Positions 1 through 7,113 are shown, numbered from the stretch's first letter. The stretch: DNA of 9,410 nucleotides from DATLCI01 sp046714215 (GCA_046714215.1 JBKKBM010000210.1:1-9410); one strand, 5' to 3'. Notes: generated by a model from the letters alone, not told the origin. Numbers and translations: made by a program.

Positions 1-36
1 AACCTTTAATTTTTGCCCAACAAAGAGTCAATAAAT
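1..36. other. AT-rich left edge, out of character with secA
   Basis: These bases are strongly AT-rich (10 G/C in 36), whereas the sequence from about 37 onward is GC-rich throughout. In the secA reading frame they carry a TAA stop at 7-9, so the frame cannot continue leftward into the missing SecA N-terminus. The stretch is too short to identify. It may be a contig-end error or chimera, the tip of an inserted element, or the scar of a real truncation; the sequence alone does not decide. Confidence 0.5.
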
Positions 37-1317
37 ATGGGCCTGGCAAACTCGGCCCACGAATCGGGGGGCTATGTCCACCCCGACACCGCCCACCACA
101 GCCTTACCCGCTTCTACTACCAGGGCAATGAATTCGAGATGCCAGTGGAGAAGTGGAACGAGATATTCAATCGCCACAAGTTGGTCACCGACGCCGAGCA
201 CGATGAAGTGACCGCCGTCGGCGGCTTGCACATCCTCGGTACTGAGCGCCACTCCGCCCGCCGCATTGACAACCAACTCCGCGGACGCGCCGGCCGCCAG
301 GGCGATCCCGGTTCCTCGCGCTTCTACCTCTCGCTGGAAGACGACCTCATGCGCATCTTCGCCAAGGAGTGGGTCTCCACGCTCTTGCAGCGCCTGGGTA
401 TGGAAGAGGGTGTGCCCATTGAGTCTGGCATGATCAGTCGCCGAATCGAGTCCGCGCAGAAAGCTGTGGAGGCCCAGGACTTCGCTGCCCGCAAACATTT
501 GCTGGAATATGATGACGTGATGAACAAGCAGCGCCTCGCCGTCTATGGCTTGCGCGATCAATTGCTCGAAGGCATCGACCAGAAAGATCTCATCTTGGAA
601 GACTACGTCGCCGCCATGCTGGGCGATGTACTCAACCAGTACCTGCCCGCCACAGCCCATCCCGATGAATGGGACCTGGCGTCGTTCCGCACGCAGGTGC
701 TGACCAAGTTCGGCGTCGACCTCCCGGCGGAAGGACTCAAGCTGGAAGAACTCAACCGCCAGGAAGCGGGCGATGGCGTCTTCGAAAAACTGAAGGAGCG
801 TTACAACGCCAAGGAAGCGTTGATCGGGGCCGAGGCCATGCGCTATCACGAGCGCATGATCATGCTCAGCGTGCTGGATGCGCAGTGGAAAGATCACCTG
901 CTCAACATGGACCACCTGAAGGAAGGCATCAGCCTGCGCGGCTACGGCCAGAAAGACCCGCTGGTGGAATACAAGCGCGAGTCCTTCGACATGTTCGAAG
1001 CCATGATGCAGCGCTCGCAGGAAGAGACCGTGCGCTACCTCTACCTGATGCAGGTGGTGGATGCGCCCGGGGAAACGCGAACGACGGAGCCCCGCGCCGC
1101 GGAAGCGCCGCGCCCACGCGCTACTTCCGTCGATGACATGGAAGAGCAGTTTCAGCGCCGTAAACGCCGGGAACTGGAAGAGGCCCGGCTGGCCGGCGGC
1201 GGAGACATGGCCCAGGTGCAGCAGGTGGTGCGCTCCAGCGAGAAGGTGCGCCCCAATGAACCGTGTCCGTGCGGGTCAGGCAAGAAATATAAGAAGTGCC
1301 ACGGCGCAGACGCGTAG
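13..1317 (+). CDS. secA: Protein translocase ATPase SecA, C-terminal part (5' truncated)
   Basis: SecA is the cytosolic ATPase that drives preproteins through the SecYEG channel at the inner membrane. What is present is the end of the second nucleotide-binding domain, the helical scaffold/wing domains and the C-terminal linker. Visible landmarks, numbered from the TTG at 13, are GGLHILGTERH (70-80), the helicase motif VI arginine-finger region QLRGRAGRQGD (88-98), HLLEYDDVMNKQR (162-174), the scaffold segment LDAQWKDHL (288-296), GYGQKDPLVEYKRESF (310-325), and the zinc-binding tail CPCGSGKKYKKCH (418-430) that contacts SecB and lipids in other bacteria. Full-length SecA is usually about 850-1000 residues, so Walker A and B, the preprotein cross-linking domain and the DEAD box are missing. 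A TAA at 7-9 closes the frame, and either TTG 13 or ATG 37 would be only a nominal start; recognisable SecA sequence begins around residue 30. The usual GTERHESRR reads GTERHSARR here. The C-terminal linker at about 350-410 is charged and low in complexity, as is normal. Identity is certain; whether the gene is intact in the genome is not. Confidence 0.93.
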   Translation: MPNKESINMGLANSAHESGGYVHPDTAHHSLTRFYYQGNEFEMPVEKWNEIFNRHKLVTDAEHDEVTAVGGLHILGTERHSARRIDNQLRGRAGRQGDPGSSRFYLSLEDDLMRIFAKEWVSTLLQRLGMEEGVPIESGMISRRIESAQKAVEAQDFAARKHLLEYDDVMNKQRLAVYGLRDQLLEGIDQKDLILEDYVAAMLGDVLNQYLPATAHPDEWDLASFRTQVLTKFGVDLPAEGLKLEELNRQEAGDGVFEKLKERYNAKEALIGAEAMRYHERMIMLSVLDAQWKDHLLNMDHLKEGISLRGYGQKDPLVEYKRESFDMFEAMMQRSQEETVRYLYLMQVVDAPGETRTTEPRAAEAPRPRATSVDDMEEQFQRRKRRELEEARLAGGGDMAQVQQVVRSSEKVRPNEPCPCGSGKKYKKCHGADA

Positions 1318-1342
1318 GCGCTGGTGTTTAACGGATAAAAGC

Positions 1343-1933
1343 TTACCGCTTCGCCTTGCCGGTGATCGCCTTCCAGGTCATCTCCGTCGCAGGGCTTCCC
1401 GTCTTCGCCTTCCACTCGAAAAACAGCGCCGCATAGTTGGACACTAGGTAATCCGCAGGCGTGAGTCCCAGCTTCTTCGCCGTGCGGTCGATCCATGCCG
1501 CCTGCCCTTCTATCTCGCCGAAGTTCCCGATCGGAGTCTCGTCCAGCACCACATCACCTTTGCCATCAGTCCACTCACTGCGAAATTTCTCGTAGCGGAA
1601 ACTGGGTTGGAATCCCAGCGACGCAAACACCATAGCCAATGCCGCGCCATCCGCGACGACCGTCTCCGTCTCGGTGCGTACCTTATGCAGGCCGATGGGT
1701 TGCTTATCGCCGCGAGCTTTGTGGGTCAGAGTCCAGACGCGCCCATAACGGCGGATGCGCAACACGTCCCCCCGCGAAGCGAGGCGCCGCTGGGGGTCAT
1801 CAAACAAAGTGTTTTGTTCAAAGGTCCGGCGAGTCTTCAGGCGGAAGCCCGCGGCGCGCAGGCGTCGCGCCAGGGCTTTCAGATCAGCGACGCGAAACTT
1901 GATCTCAACTTCCTGCTTACCGTGACGAGCCAT
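1343..1933 (-). CDS. CYTH-domain (class IV adenylate cyclase / triphosphatase-like) protein
   Basis: This 196-residue protein belongs to the CYTH (CyaB-thiamine triphosphatase) superfamily, whose members bind a triphosphate and divalent metal inside an eight-stranded tunnel. The diagnostic N-terminal ExExK motif is EVEIK at 8-12. Further tunnel-type residues are LRIRR (58-62), LTHK (69-72), a TETE segment (87-90), EKFR (115-118) and the late acidic strand LDETPIGNFGEIEG (130-143). Family members make cAMP or hydrolyse inorganic or thiamine triphosphate, and the sequence does not say which applies here. I chose the ATG at 1933 because ExExK normally lies within the first ten or so residues. 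The longer in-frame start at 1996 would overlap the preceding gene by 44 bp and add 21 residues with no family resemblance. No clear Shine-Dalgarno sequence precedes 1933. The gene lies 19 bp after the zinc-ribbon protein stop and is the last gene of the minus-strand cluster, converging on secA. Confidence 0.85.
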   Translation of the reverse strand: MARHGKQEVEIKFRVADLKALARRLRAAGFRLKTRRTFEQNTLFDDPQRRLASRGDVLRIRRYGRVWTLTHKARGDKQPIGLHKVRTETETVVADGAALAMVFASLGFQPSFRYEKFRSEWTDGKGDVVLDETPIGNFGEIEGQAAWIDRTAKKLGLTPADYLVSNYAALFFEWKAKTGSPATEMTWKAITGKAKR

Positions 1934-1952
1934 GAGGGAAGAGCATAGCAAA

Positions 1953-2456
1953 TCACGCGTCGGGGCCGGCCAGCTTGGCGTAATCCTGCTCCCCACTGGC
2001 TGACATCAGCACCCAAATGGTATAGATCCCGATGGCCAAGCCCACGGGAATACTGAGCAGCGAGAGGAAGCCGCTGACCAGCGCGATCATCCGCGCCCAA
2101 TGCTGTTTTTGCAGCAGCCCAATGCCGGCCGCCAGCGCTAGGAGTCCTTTGGCCAGGATCATGATGCTAATGAAGGTGAGTAGCGGAGTGAGGAACCCGA
2201 ACCCGAATGGAGGGGTGTTGTGCGTGGGCGGCATCTGGGCCATGCGCACAACGATGGTGTTAGCCATCACGAAGAGCACGCCCGCGCCCAGCAGGTGGAA
2301 GACCGCATACACCACCCAAAGAATGCCCAGAATCTGCCGATGGTCCGCCACCCGGGTGGAAACTCTGCCTGCCGCCCCCATGCCCAGCGGCTTGCCGCAG
2401 GTGCCACAGAATCTTTGGTCAGCCTGGACTTGCGCCCCACACGCATCGCAGAACAT
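1953..2456 (-). CDS. Zinc-ribbon membrane protein of unknown function
   Basis: This 167-residue protein starts with a compact zinc ribbon, CxxC-x10-CxxC (C3, C6, C17, C20; MFCDACG ... FCGTCG), which is followed by three hydrophobic segments at about 41-65, 86-114 and 121-151. The predicted picture is a small inner-membrane protein with a cytosolic N-terminal metal-binding knuckle. Short zinc-ribbon plus multi-helix proteins of this shape are common in GC-rich environmental bacteria and mostly uncharacterised; I do not recognise a function. The loop between helices 1 and 2 is rich in Pro, Thr and Phe/Gly (PPTHNTPPFGFGF). The start is well supported by an AGGAGG ribosome-binding site 5 nt upstream, the best in the window. 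The gene lies 76 bp after the polyprenyl synthase, a larger gap than elsewhere in the cluster, so it could have its own promoter, though I see no convincing one. Confidence 0.8.
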   Translation of the reverse strand: MFCDACGAQVQADQRFCGTCGKPLGMGAAGRVSTRVADHRQILGILWVVYAVFHLLGAGVLFVMANTIVVRMAQMPPTHNTPPFGFGFLTPLLTFISIMILAKGLLALAAGIGLLQKQHWARMIALVSGFLSLLSIPVGLAIGIYTIWVLMSASGEQDYAKLAGPDA

Positions 2457-2461
2457 AACGG

Positions 2462-2467
2462 CCTCCT
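2462..2467 (-). promoter_or_regulatory. Shine-Dalgarno site of the zinc-ribbon gene
   Basis: On the minus strand this reads AGGAGG within CTTAGGAGG, separated by 5 nt from the ATG at 2456. It is a near-perfect anti-16S match and fixes the start. Most other genes in this cluster have weak or absent Shine-Dalgarno sequences, so this gene may be translated relatively efficiently and independently. Confidence 0.8.
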
Positions 2468-2532
2468 AAGGGCACACCTGCAAGGGAATACGAGAGGACG
2501 GGATGGGAAGTTTCGCAGCAGAATCGGAAGAG

Positions 2533-3522
2533 CTACTTTTCGCGCTCCACCACAAAGTCCGGCACCCACATCATGGCGCGCTTGAACTCTGAGTCGGGGA
2601 ACGCGCAGATGGCCTCGCGCGCTGCCTGCGCAAATTCCAATGCAGCCGCGTGTGCCGCTTTGATGGATCCATACTTGTGCAGGACATCCAGGACTTGCGC
2701 CAGCGTGACCGTCTGGAACGCGCGCTCACGCAGCACAGTCTCAACCAACTCGCGCTCCGCCGGGGTACAGCGCTCGAGCGCGTGGATCACCGCCATTGTT
2801 ACTTTGCCTTCACGCAGGTCAGAGGCCACGGGCTTGCCCAGTACTTCTTCTGACGCGGTGAGGTCGAGCACGTCGTCCACGATCTGGAATGCCATGCCCA
2901 AGTTGCGTCCGTACTCTTCCAGCTTGCGCTCCTGGCTCTCGGTGGCGGCGCCCAGGATGCCCCCCAGCCGCATGGACGTCGCGAACAAACACGCCGTTTT
3001 GCGGAAGATGAGGTCGAAATGCTCTTGCTGTGAGACGCACTGGCCCAGTTTGTCCATCTGTAGTAACTCGCCCTCGACCATCTGCTGAGTCAGGTCGATG
3101 AGCACGTCCAGTACCTTGAGCTTGCGCTCTTCCAGCGCGATTTTGAAGGCCTGCATGTATAGCCAGTCGCCCGCGAGCACACAACGCGCGTTGCCCCAAT
3201 TCACGTTGGCGGAGGGGCGGCCCCGCCGCGTCTGCGCTTCGTCGATGATGTCGTCATGCACCAGCGTGGCCGTATGCACGATCTCTACTACCGCGCCCAG
3301 CCGCACGGCCCCGTCGCCGGTATAGCCCAGTAGTTTGGCGGAAAGCAGCAGCAACGCCGGACGTAGCCGCTTGCCGCCGCCCGCACGCAGATACTCGCCG
3401 ATGTCGGTGATAGCGGCGACGTTTGAGACCGTGCCTCGCTCGAACTGCGTCTCAATGGCGGCGAGGTCATCCCGCAGCAGCTCGAAGATCTCTTTCGCCG
3501 TGAATGTGGGGCTCAAGCTCAT
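2533..3522 (-). CDS. ispB: Long-chain polyprenyl diphosphate synthase
   Basis: This is a trans-type isoprenyl diphosphate synthase that condenses isopentenyl diphosphate onto allylic primers to make the side chain of menaquinone or ubiquinone. It is a soluble or membrane-peripheral all-helical enzyme. Family landmarks over 329 residues are GKRLRP (50-55, IPP binding), the first aspartate-rich motif DDIID (90-94) followed by RRGRPSAN (99-106), and the second aspartate-rich motif DDVLD (216-220) with the downstream GKPVASDLREGK (229-240). The residues four and five before the first motif are Thr86 and Ala85. Small residues there are associated with long products in this family, whereas short-chain FPP synthases carry bulky aromatics, so an IspB/heptaprenyl-type product is inferred; exact chain length cannot be read. 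The length is normal. The ATG overlaps the yajQ stop by one base (TAATG), and there is no good Shine-Dalgarno sequence, which suggests translational coupling. Confidence 0.92.
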   Translation of the reverse strand: MSLSPTFTAKEIFELLRDDLAAIETQFERGTVSNVAAITDIGEYLRAGGGKRLRPALLLLSAKLLGYTGDGAVRLGAVVEIVHTATLVHDDIIDEAQTRRGRPSANVNWGNARCVLAGDWLYMQAFKIALEERKLKVLDVLIDLTQQMVEGELLQMDKLGQCVSQQEHFDLIFRKTACLFATSMRLGGILGAATESQERKLEEYGRNLGMAFQIVDDVLDLTASEEVLGKPVASDLREGKVTMAVIHALERCTPAERELVETVLRERAFQTVTLAQVLDVLHKYGSIKAAHAAALEFAQAAREAICAFPDSEFKRAMMWVPDFVVEREK

Positions 3523-4025
3523 TAATTGGTCCGGAAGTTCGTGAACGAAACGTCAATGCCAAAATCTTTGCCGCGAACCAGTGCCATCACCTGTTGCAGC
3601 GTGTCGCGGTCTTTGCCGGTCACCCGCACCGTGTCTCCCTGGATGGCCGCTTGTACCTTCAGCTTGGAATCTTTGATGGCCCGCACGATGTCTTTGGCTT
3701 TTTCGCCCGCAATGCCTTGGTGCAAAGTCACGCGCTGGCGCACGGTAGCGCCCGCTGCCGGCTCGATCGCGCCATACTCCAGCGCCTTCAGCGAAATACC
3801 CCGCTTCACCAGCTTACCTTGCAGAATGTCATTCACCGCTTTGAGTTTGAAGTCGTCGGCTGAGCTCAGCACGATCTTGGTGTCCTTCTCTTCGGTCACG
3901 ATGTTGGACTTCGAGTCCTTCAGGTCGTAACGCGTATGGATCTCCTTTAACGCCTGCTGAATGGCGTTGGCGAGTTCCTGCAAGTCCACCTTGCTCACGA
4001 TGTCGAATGAATTGTCAGACGCCAT
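3522..4025 (-). CDS. yajQ: YajQ family nucleotide-binding protein
   Basis: This 167-residue protein matches the YajQ/UPF0234 family along its whole length. It has SFDIVSKVDLQEL at 6-18, LKDSKSNI in the first ferredoxin-like repeat, the central KLVKRGISLKALEYG, IKDSKLKVQAAIQGD at about 116-130 and the terminal RVTGKDRDTLQQVMALVRG. E. coli YajQ is about 163 residues, so this is full length. Family proteins fold as two RNP-like domains. Members have been reported to bind nucleotides, and in Xanthomonas and Pseudomonas cyclic di-GMP as a transcriptional co-regulator; the role here is not evident from the sequence. GAGG lies 10 nt upstream of the ATG, a loosely spaced ribosome-binding site, and a 7-bp hairpin sits just upstream of that. 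The TAA stop overlaps the ATG of the polyprenyl synthase, so the two are probably co-translated. Confidence 0.95.
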   Translation of the reverse strand: MASDNSFDIVSKVDLQELANAIQQALKEIHTRYDLKDSKSNIVTEEKDTKIVLSSADDFKLKAVNDILQGKLVKRGISLKALEYGAIEPAAGATVRQRVTLHQGIAGEKAKDIVRAIKDSKLKVQAAIQGDTVRVTGKDRDTLQQVMALVRGKDFGIDVSFTNFRTN

Positions 4026-4045
4026 GCTTCGTTATCCTCATAACT

Positions 4046-4063
4046 AGCCGCAAGACTGCGGCT
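4046..4063 (-). repeat. Intercistronic hairpin between tatD and yajQ
   Basis: A perfect 7-bp inverted repeat, AGCCGCA-AGAC-TGCGGCT, fills the middle of the 44-bp gap between the tatD stop and the yajQ start. On the transcribed minus strand no T-run follows, so it is not a standard intrinsic terminator. It ends about 21 nt before the yajQ start and just before the GAGG ribosome-binding site. It may affect mRNA stability or processing, or translation of yajQ; this is inference. Confidence 0.5.
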
Positions 4064-4069
4064 CTTTCA

Positions 4070-4894
4070 TCATACTGGGCGACCTGGTTTTTCGGTAAGG
4101 GGAAAGAGCCGAAAGAAGTTTCGCGACGTGGCCTGCGCCACCTCCTCGACGCTAATTCCGCGTATCTCCGCGATCTTCTCCGCTACCTTCACCACGAATC
4201 CCGGCTCATTACGCTTGCCCCGGTTCGGGACCGGCGCCAAGTACGGTGAATCCGTCTCGATGAGGATCTGGTCCAGCGGAAGTTGCTGCGCCGCCTCCCG
4301 GATGTTGGCCGCCTTGGGAAACGTCACGTTTCCGGAGAACGAGATCAAGAGTCCCATCTCGACCGCCGCCCGCGCATGCGCCAGGCTGCCGGTAAAACAA
4401 TGCAGGATGCCACCCAGTTTGGTCGGCGCCCAGTGCCTGCCCAGCATCTCCAGGGTCTCATCCCACGCATTCTCGCTGTTGTCTGACGGCCGGCAATGGA
4501 TGACGATGGGCAACTTCGAGTGCCCCGCCTGAGCCATCTGCCGCGCAAACACCGCTTGCTGCGTCTCCCGAGGCGAGTGGTCGTAGTAATAGTCCAATCC
4601 GATCTCGCCCCACGCGATCACCTTGGGATGCCTCGCCAACTCCGCCATCAGCCGGAAGTCTTTGTCCGTGGCCAGCTTCGCCTCATGGGGATGGATGCCC
4701 ACCGTCGCGAAGATCTTCGGATACTGGGGATGCTTTTCCGCGATCTTGATGGCGCAGTCGAGCGACCCCGGTCCGCTACCGCTGCCGATAGTAAGAATGT
4801 GGCTTAGGCCCGCCTGCTGCGCGCGCGCCAGCACCGCCGCGCGGTCAGCGTCGAACTGTTCCATCTCCAGATGCGCATGCGAGTCAATGAACAT
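4070..4894 (-). CDS. tatD: TatD family metal-dependent deoxyribonuclease
   Basis: TatD enzymes are TIM-barrel amidohydrolase-fold hydrolases with metal-dependent DNase (3'-5' exonuclease) activity, linked in some organisms to DNA repair and quality control. The metal ligands expected for the family are all visible in 274 residues: the HxH pair in DSHAHL (H6, H8), E97 in WGEIGLDYYYD, H133 in IVIHCR, H165 in GILHCFTG and D215 in IETDSPYLAP. GNVTFPKA and the closing ATSRNFFRLF (255-264) are also typical. Length is normal. The ATG at 4894 lies 14 bp after the metG stop and gives the canonical MFIDSHAHL start; no Shine-Dalgarno sequence is visible, so translation may depend on metG. Adjacent metG and tatD genes recur in many bacteria, for example metS-yabD in Bacillus subtilis, which supports both assignments. 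Confidence 0.95.
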   Translation of the reverse strand: MFIDSHAHLEMEQFDADRAAVLARAQQAGLSHILTIGSGSGPGSLDCAIKIAEKHPQYPKIFATVGIHPHEAKLATDKDFRLMAELARHPKVIAWGEIGLDYYYDHSPRETQQAVFARQMAQAGHSKLPIVIHCRPSDNSENAWDETLEMLGRHWAPTKLGGILHCFTGSLAHARAAVEMGLLISFSGNVTFPKAANIREAAQQLPLDQILIETDSPYLAPVPNRGKRNEPGFVVKVAEKIAEIRGISVEEVAQATSRNFFRLFPLTEKPGRPV

Positions 4895-4908
4895 GATTTG
4901 ATAGGAAA

Positions 4909-6963
4909 CTACTTTAGCCGCGCTCCCACCGGTACGTCTTCCAGAAAACCAGCCAACACCGGCAGCCCTTGCTCGCCTACCGACGCGGCCACAATCATCC
5001 CATTCGACTCCAGCCCACGCAGCTTGCGCGGCGCCAGGTTGGCGACGATCACCACCTTGCGACCGATGAGCTTCTCCGGTTCGTATGCCAGAGCGATCCC
5101 GGCCACGATCTGCCGCACTTCCGTGCCAATATCCACTTCGAGACGCAACAGCCGGTCGGCGCCTTTCACTTTTTCCGCCGTCTTCACCATCCCGACGCGC
5201 AATTCGATTTTGGCGAAATCATCGATGGATATCTTACCGTCGCCCGCAACTGGCGCCGTCGCCGCTGCTGGAGTTTCCGCGGGCGCAGCTGGTACCACAG
5301 CCTGGGTGGCGGGCTCGCCCGCTTTTGCGCCCAGCCCGGCAGGCGCTGTCGTGGCTGCTGCTTTGACTGGTGTTGTATCCGGTTGGTTCTTTTCGTTTTC
5401 CAATGCCTGCATCCTTTCAATCGCACTCTTGTCCGCTCGCGGGAACACCGCTTCTACCTTCCCCAACTTCGTGCCCAGCGGAAGTTCGCCCCACTGGATA
5501 GTTTGTGGGTTCACCTTACTGAGGTTGGCCAATCCCAACTGAGTCCATATCCGAAGCGTCGACTCCGGCATCACCGGATGCGCCAGCGCGGTCACAATTC
5601 GCAGGGCCTCCGCCGCGGTGTAAAGGATGGTCGCCAACCGTACCCGGCTCGCTTCATCCTGCCGCTCCGCCACGGCCCACGGCTCCATCTCCACGATGTA
5701 CTTGTTCACCGCCGCCACCAGCGTCCACAGCGTCTCCAGCCCGCGCGCGAACTGGTATTCGGCAAAATGCAGGTTAGTGTTGCGCACTACGTCCGCAGCC
5801 AGCTTGGCGATAGCATCCTCCGCCGCGGAGCGCGCCGCCGTCGGCGAGGGATTGGGAACTTGTCCCTGAAAATATTTCTGGATCATCGTCAGCGTGCGGC
5901 TGGAAAGATTACCCAGGCCGTTCGCCAGGTCGGAATCGAAGCGCTGCACCAGCGCGTCGAACGAAAACGAGCCATCTTGCCCGAACGCCACCTCGCGCAG
6001 CAGGAAGTAACGCAGCGCGTCATTGCCCAGCACGTCGATCACTGATTCCGGCCGCACAATGTTGCCTCGCGATTTCGACATCTTGCTCTCTTCGAACAGC
6101 AGCCAACCGTGCGTCACTACGGACTTCGGCACCGGCAGCCCCGTCGCCATCAGGAACGCCGGCCAATAGACGCAGTGGAAGCGCACTATCTCTTTGCCGA
6201 TCATGTGCACATCCGCTGGCCAGTATTTCGCAAATTGTGCTTGATCCTGCTTCTCCGCACTGCCGAATCCAATGGCCGTGCAGTAGTTCGAGAGGGCGTC
6301 CAGCCACACGTAGATCACGTGGTCCGGGTCGTCCGGCACCGGGATGCCCCACTTAAAGCTCGCGCGGCTGATGGAAAGATCGCGTAGTCCGCCGCGCACG
6401 AACGAGGCCACCTCGTTGCGCCGCGATTCTGGCCGGATGAAATTCGGCTCCGTGTACAGCTTCAGTAGCTTGTCTTCAAAGGCCGACAGCTTAAAGAAAT
6501 AATTCTCCTCACTCACCGTCTCGGTGGGGTTGCCGCAATCCGGACACGGCGATCCCGGCGGCGCATCAACATACAGCTCATCGGACACGCAATACTGACC
6601 GGTATACTTCGCTTTGTAGATGAAGCCGTTATCGCGGATGCGTCGAAACATCTCCGCCACGCCGCGCTTGTGGTCGTCATCCGTGGTACGGATGTAGCGG
6701 TCATAGCTGATGCCCATCTTGTCCCACAGCCGCCGGAAATCCGCCGATACTTCATCTGCAAACGCCTTAGGACTGTTACCCGCTGCTGCCGCGGACCGCT
6801 CGATCTTTTGCCCGTGTTCGTCCGTGCCTGTAAGGAAATAGGTATCCACACCCTGCATGCGCTGCCGCCGCGCCACTGCGTCGCAGGCGATGGTGGTGTA
6901 CGCATGGCCAACGTGCGCGCGCGAATTCACGTAATAGATCGGCGTGGTGACGTAGAACTTCAT
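4909..6963 (-). CDS. metG: Methionyl-tRNA synthetase with C-terminal tRNA-binding domain
   Basis: MetRS attaches methionine to initiator and elongator tRNAMet in the cytosol. In 684 residues I see the class I catalytic core with HVGH (17-20, HIGH motif), GTDEHGQKI (46-54), a zinc knuckle with C125, C140 and C143, WLDALSNY (220-227), and KMSKSRGNI (294-302). The alpha-helical anticodon-binding domain follows at about 330-510. An Ala/Pro-rich linker (about 527-575) joins an OB-fold tRNA-binding domain (578-684; IELRVGMV, ADRLLRLEVDIG, ANLAPRKLRGLESNGM), which promotes dimerisation and tRNA binding in long-form MetRS. The second knuckle position is CVSD rather than CVSC. An in-frame TTG at 7002 would add 13 residues, but the predicted transcription start falls at about 7002, and MKFYVTTPIYYVN is the usual MetRS N-terminus, so ATG 6963 is preferred. 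No Shine-Dalgarno sequence precedes it. It is the first gene of the minus-strand cluster. Confidence 0.96.
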   Translation of the reverse strand: MKFYVTTPIYYVNSRAHVGHAYTTIACDAVARRQRMQGVDTYFLTGTDEHGQKIERSAAAAGNSPKAFADEVSADFRRLWDKMGISYDRYIRTTDDDHKRGVAEMFRRIRDNGFIYKAKYTGQYCVSDELYVDAPPGSPCPDCGNPTETVSEENYFFKLSAFEDKLLKLYTEPNFIRPESRRNEVASFVRGGLRDLSISRASFKWGIPVPDDPDHVIYVWLDALSNYCTAIGFGSAEKQDQAQFAKYWPADVHMIGKEIVRFHCVYWPAFLMATGLPVPKSVVTHGWLLFEESKMSKSRGNIVRPESVIDVLGNDALRYFLLREVAFGQDGSFSFDALVQRFDSDLANGLGNLSSRTLTMIQKYFQGQVPNPSPTAARSAAEDAIAKLAADVVRNTNLHFAEYQFARGLETLWTLVAAVNKYIVEMEPWAVAERQDEASRVRLATILYTAAEALRIVTALAHPVMPESTLRIWTQLGLANLSKVNPQTIQWGELPLGTKLGKVEAVFPRADKSAIERMQALENEKNQPDTTPVKAAATTAPAGLGAKAGEPATQAVVPAAPAETPAAATAPVAGDGKISIDDFAKIELRVGMVKTAEKVKGADRLLRLEVDIGTEVRQIVAGIALAYEPEKLIGRKVVIVANLAPRKLRGLESNGMIVAASVGEQGLPVLAGFLEDVPVGARLK

Positions 6964-7008
6964 GGAAGTGTTCGCGGGCGTTGCGCTCAGAGTGGATGCC
7001 AACCATTC

Positions 7009-7037
7009 ATCTTAAGTAAGCGTTCGGGTGCCGTCAA
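7009..7037 (-). promoter_or_regulatory. Sigma70-type promoter of the metG cluster
   Basis: On the minus strand, TTGACG (7032-7037) and TAAGAT (7009-7014) are separated by exactly 17 bp. The -35 matches consensus at 5 of 6 positions and the -10 at 4 of 6, including the key T1, A2 and T6. Transcription would begin near 7002, giving a leader of about 39 nt before the metG ATG. The -35 lies inside a small inverted repeat, GCCGT-CAA-ACGGC (7030-7042), which could be coincidental or an operator half. Confidence 0.6.
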
Positions 7038-7071
7038 ACGGCAGCGTCAGGCCAACAGGCTTTAATGTCTC

Positions 7072-7080
7072 TGTTATAAT
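7072..7080 (+). promoter_or_regulatory. Extended -10 promoter of argS
   Basis: TGTTATAAT is a consensus -10 hexamer (TATAAT, 7075-7080) with the TGn extension, which can compensate for a poor -35. No TTGACA-like box is visible at the right distance. Transcription would start near 7087, giving a leader of about 87 nt before the argS GTG that contains the hairpin at 7114-7134. It is divergent from the metG promoter, with the two -10 elements about 60 bp apart. Confidence 0.65.
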
Positions 7081-7113
7081 TTGCTCTTTATTAGTGACTT
7101 ACGGCGCTATCGG

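Noticed and set aside
28..915. Long minus-strand open frame (295 codons) opposite secA
   Set aside because: It lies wholly antisense to clearly conserved SecA sequence, has no recognisable domain, and is expected as a mirror frame of GC-rich coding DNA.
1318..1342. Bidirectional terminator between convergent secA and the CYTH gene
   Set aside because: I looked for a stem with a U-tract in and around the 25-bp gap and found only trivial 4-bp pairings.
4969..6045. Plus-strand open frame of 358 codons opposite metG
   Set aside because: It is antisense to conserved MetRS coding sequence; its translation is rich in Arg, His and Gln with no family resemblance, typical of a shadow frame.
6964..7002. 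TTG start at 7002 for metG, adding 13 residues
   Set aside because: The predicted promoter places the transcript start at about 7002, and the family N-terminus matches the ATG at 6963.
7081..7113. Possible arginine-rich leader peptide: CGG CGC TAT CGG (7102-7113) just before the argS leader hairpin
   Set aside because: Arg codons before a terminator in an argS leader are tempting, but the only standard start in frame (TTG 7081) lies before the predicted transcription start and has no ribosome-binding site, and the frame runs without a stop into argS.
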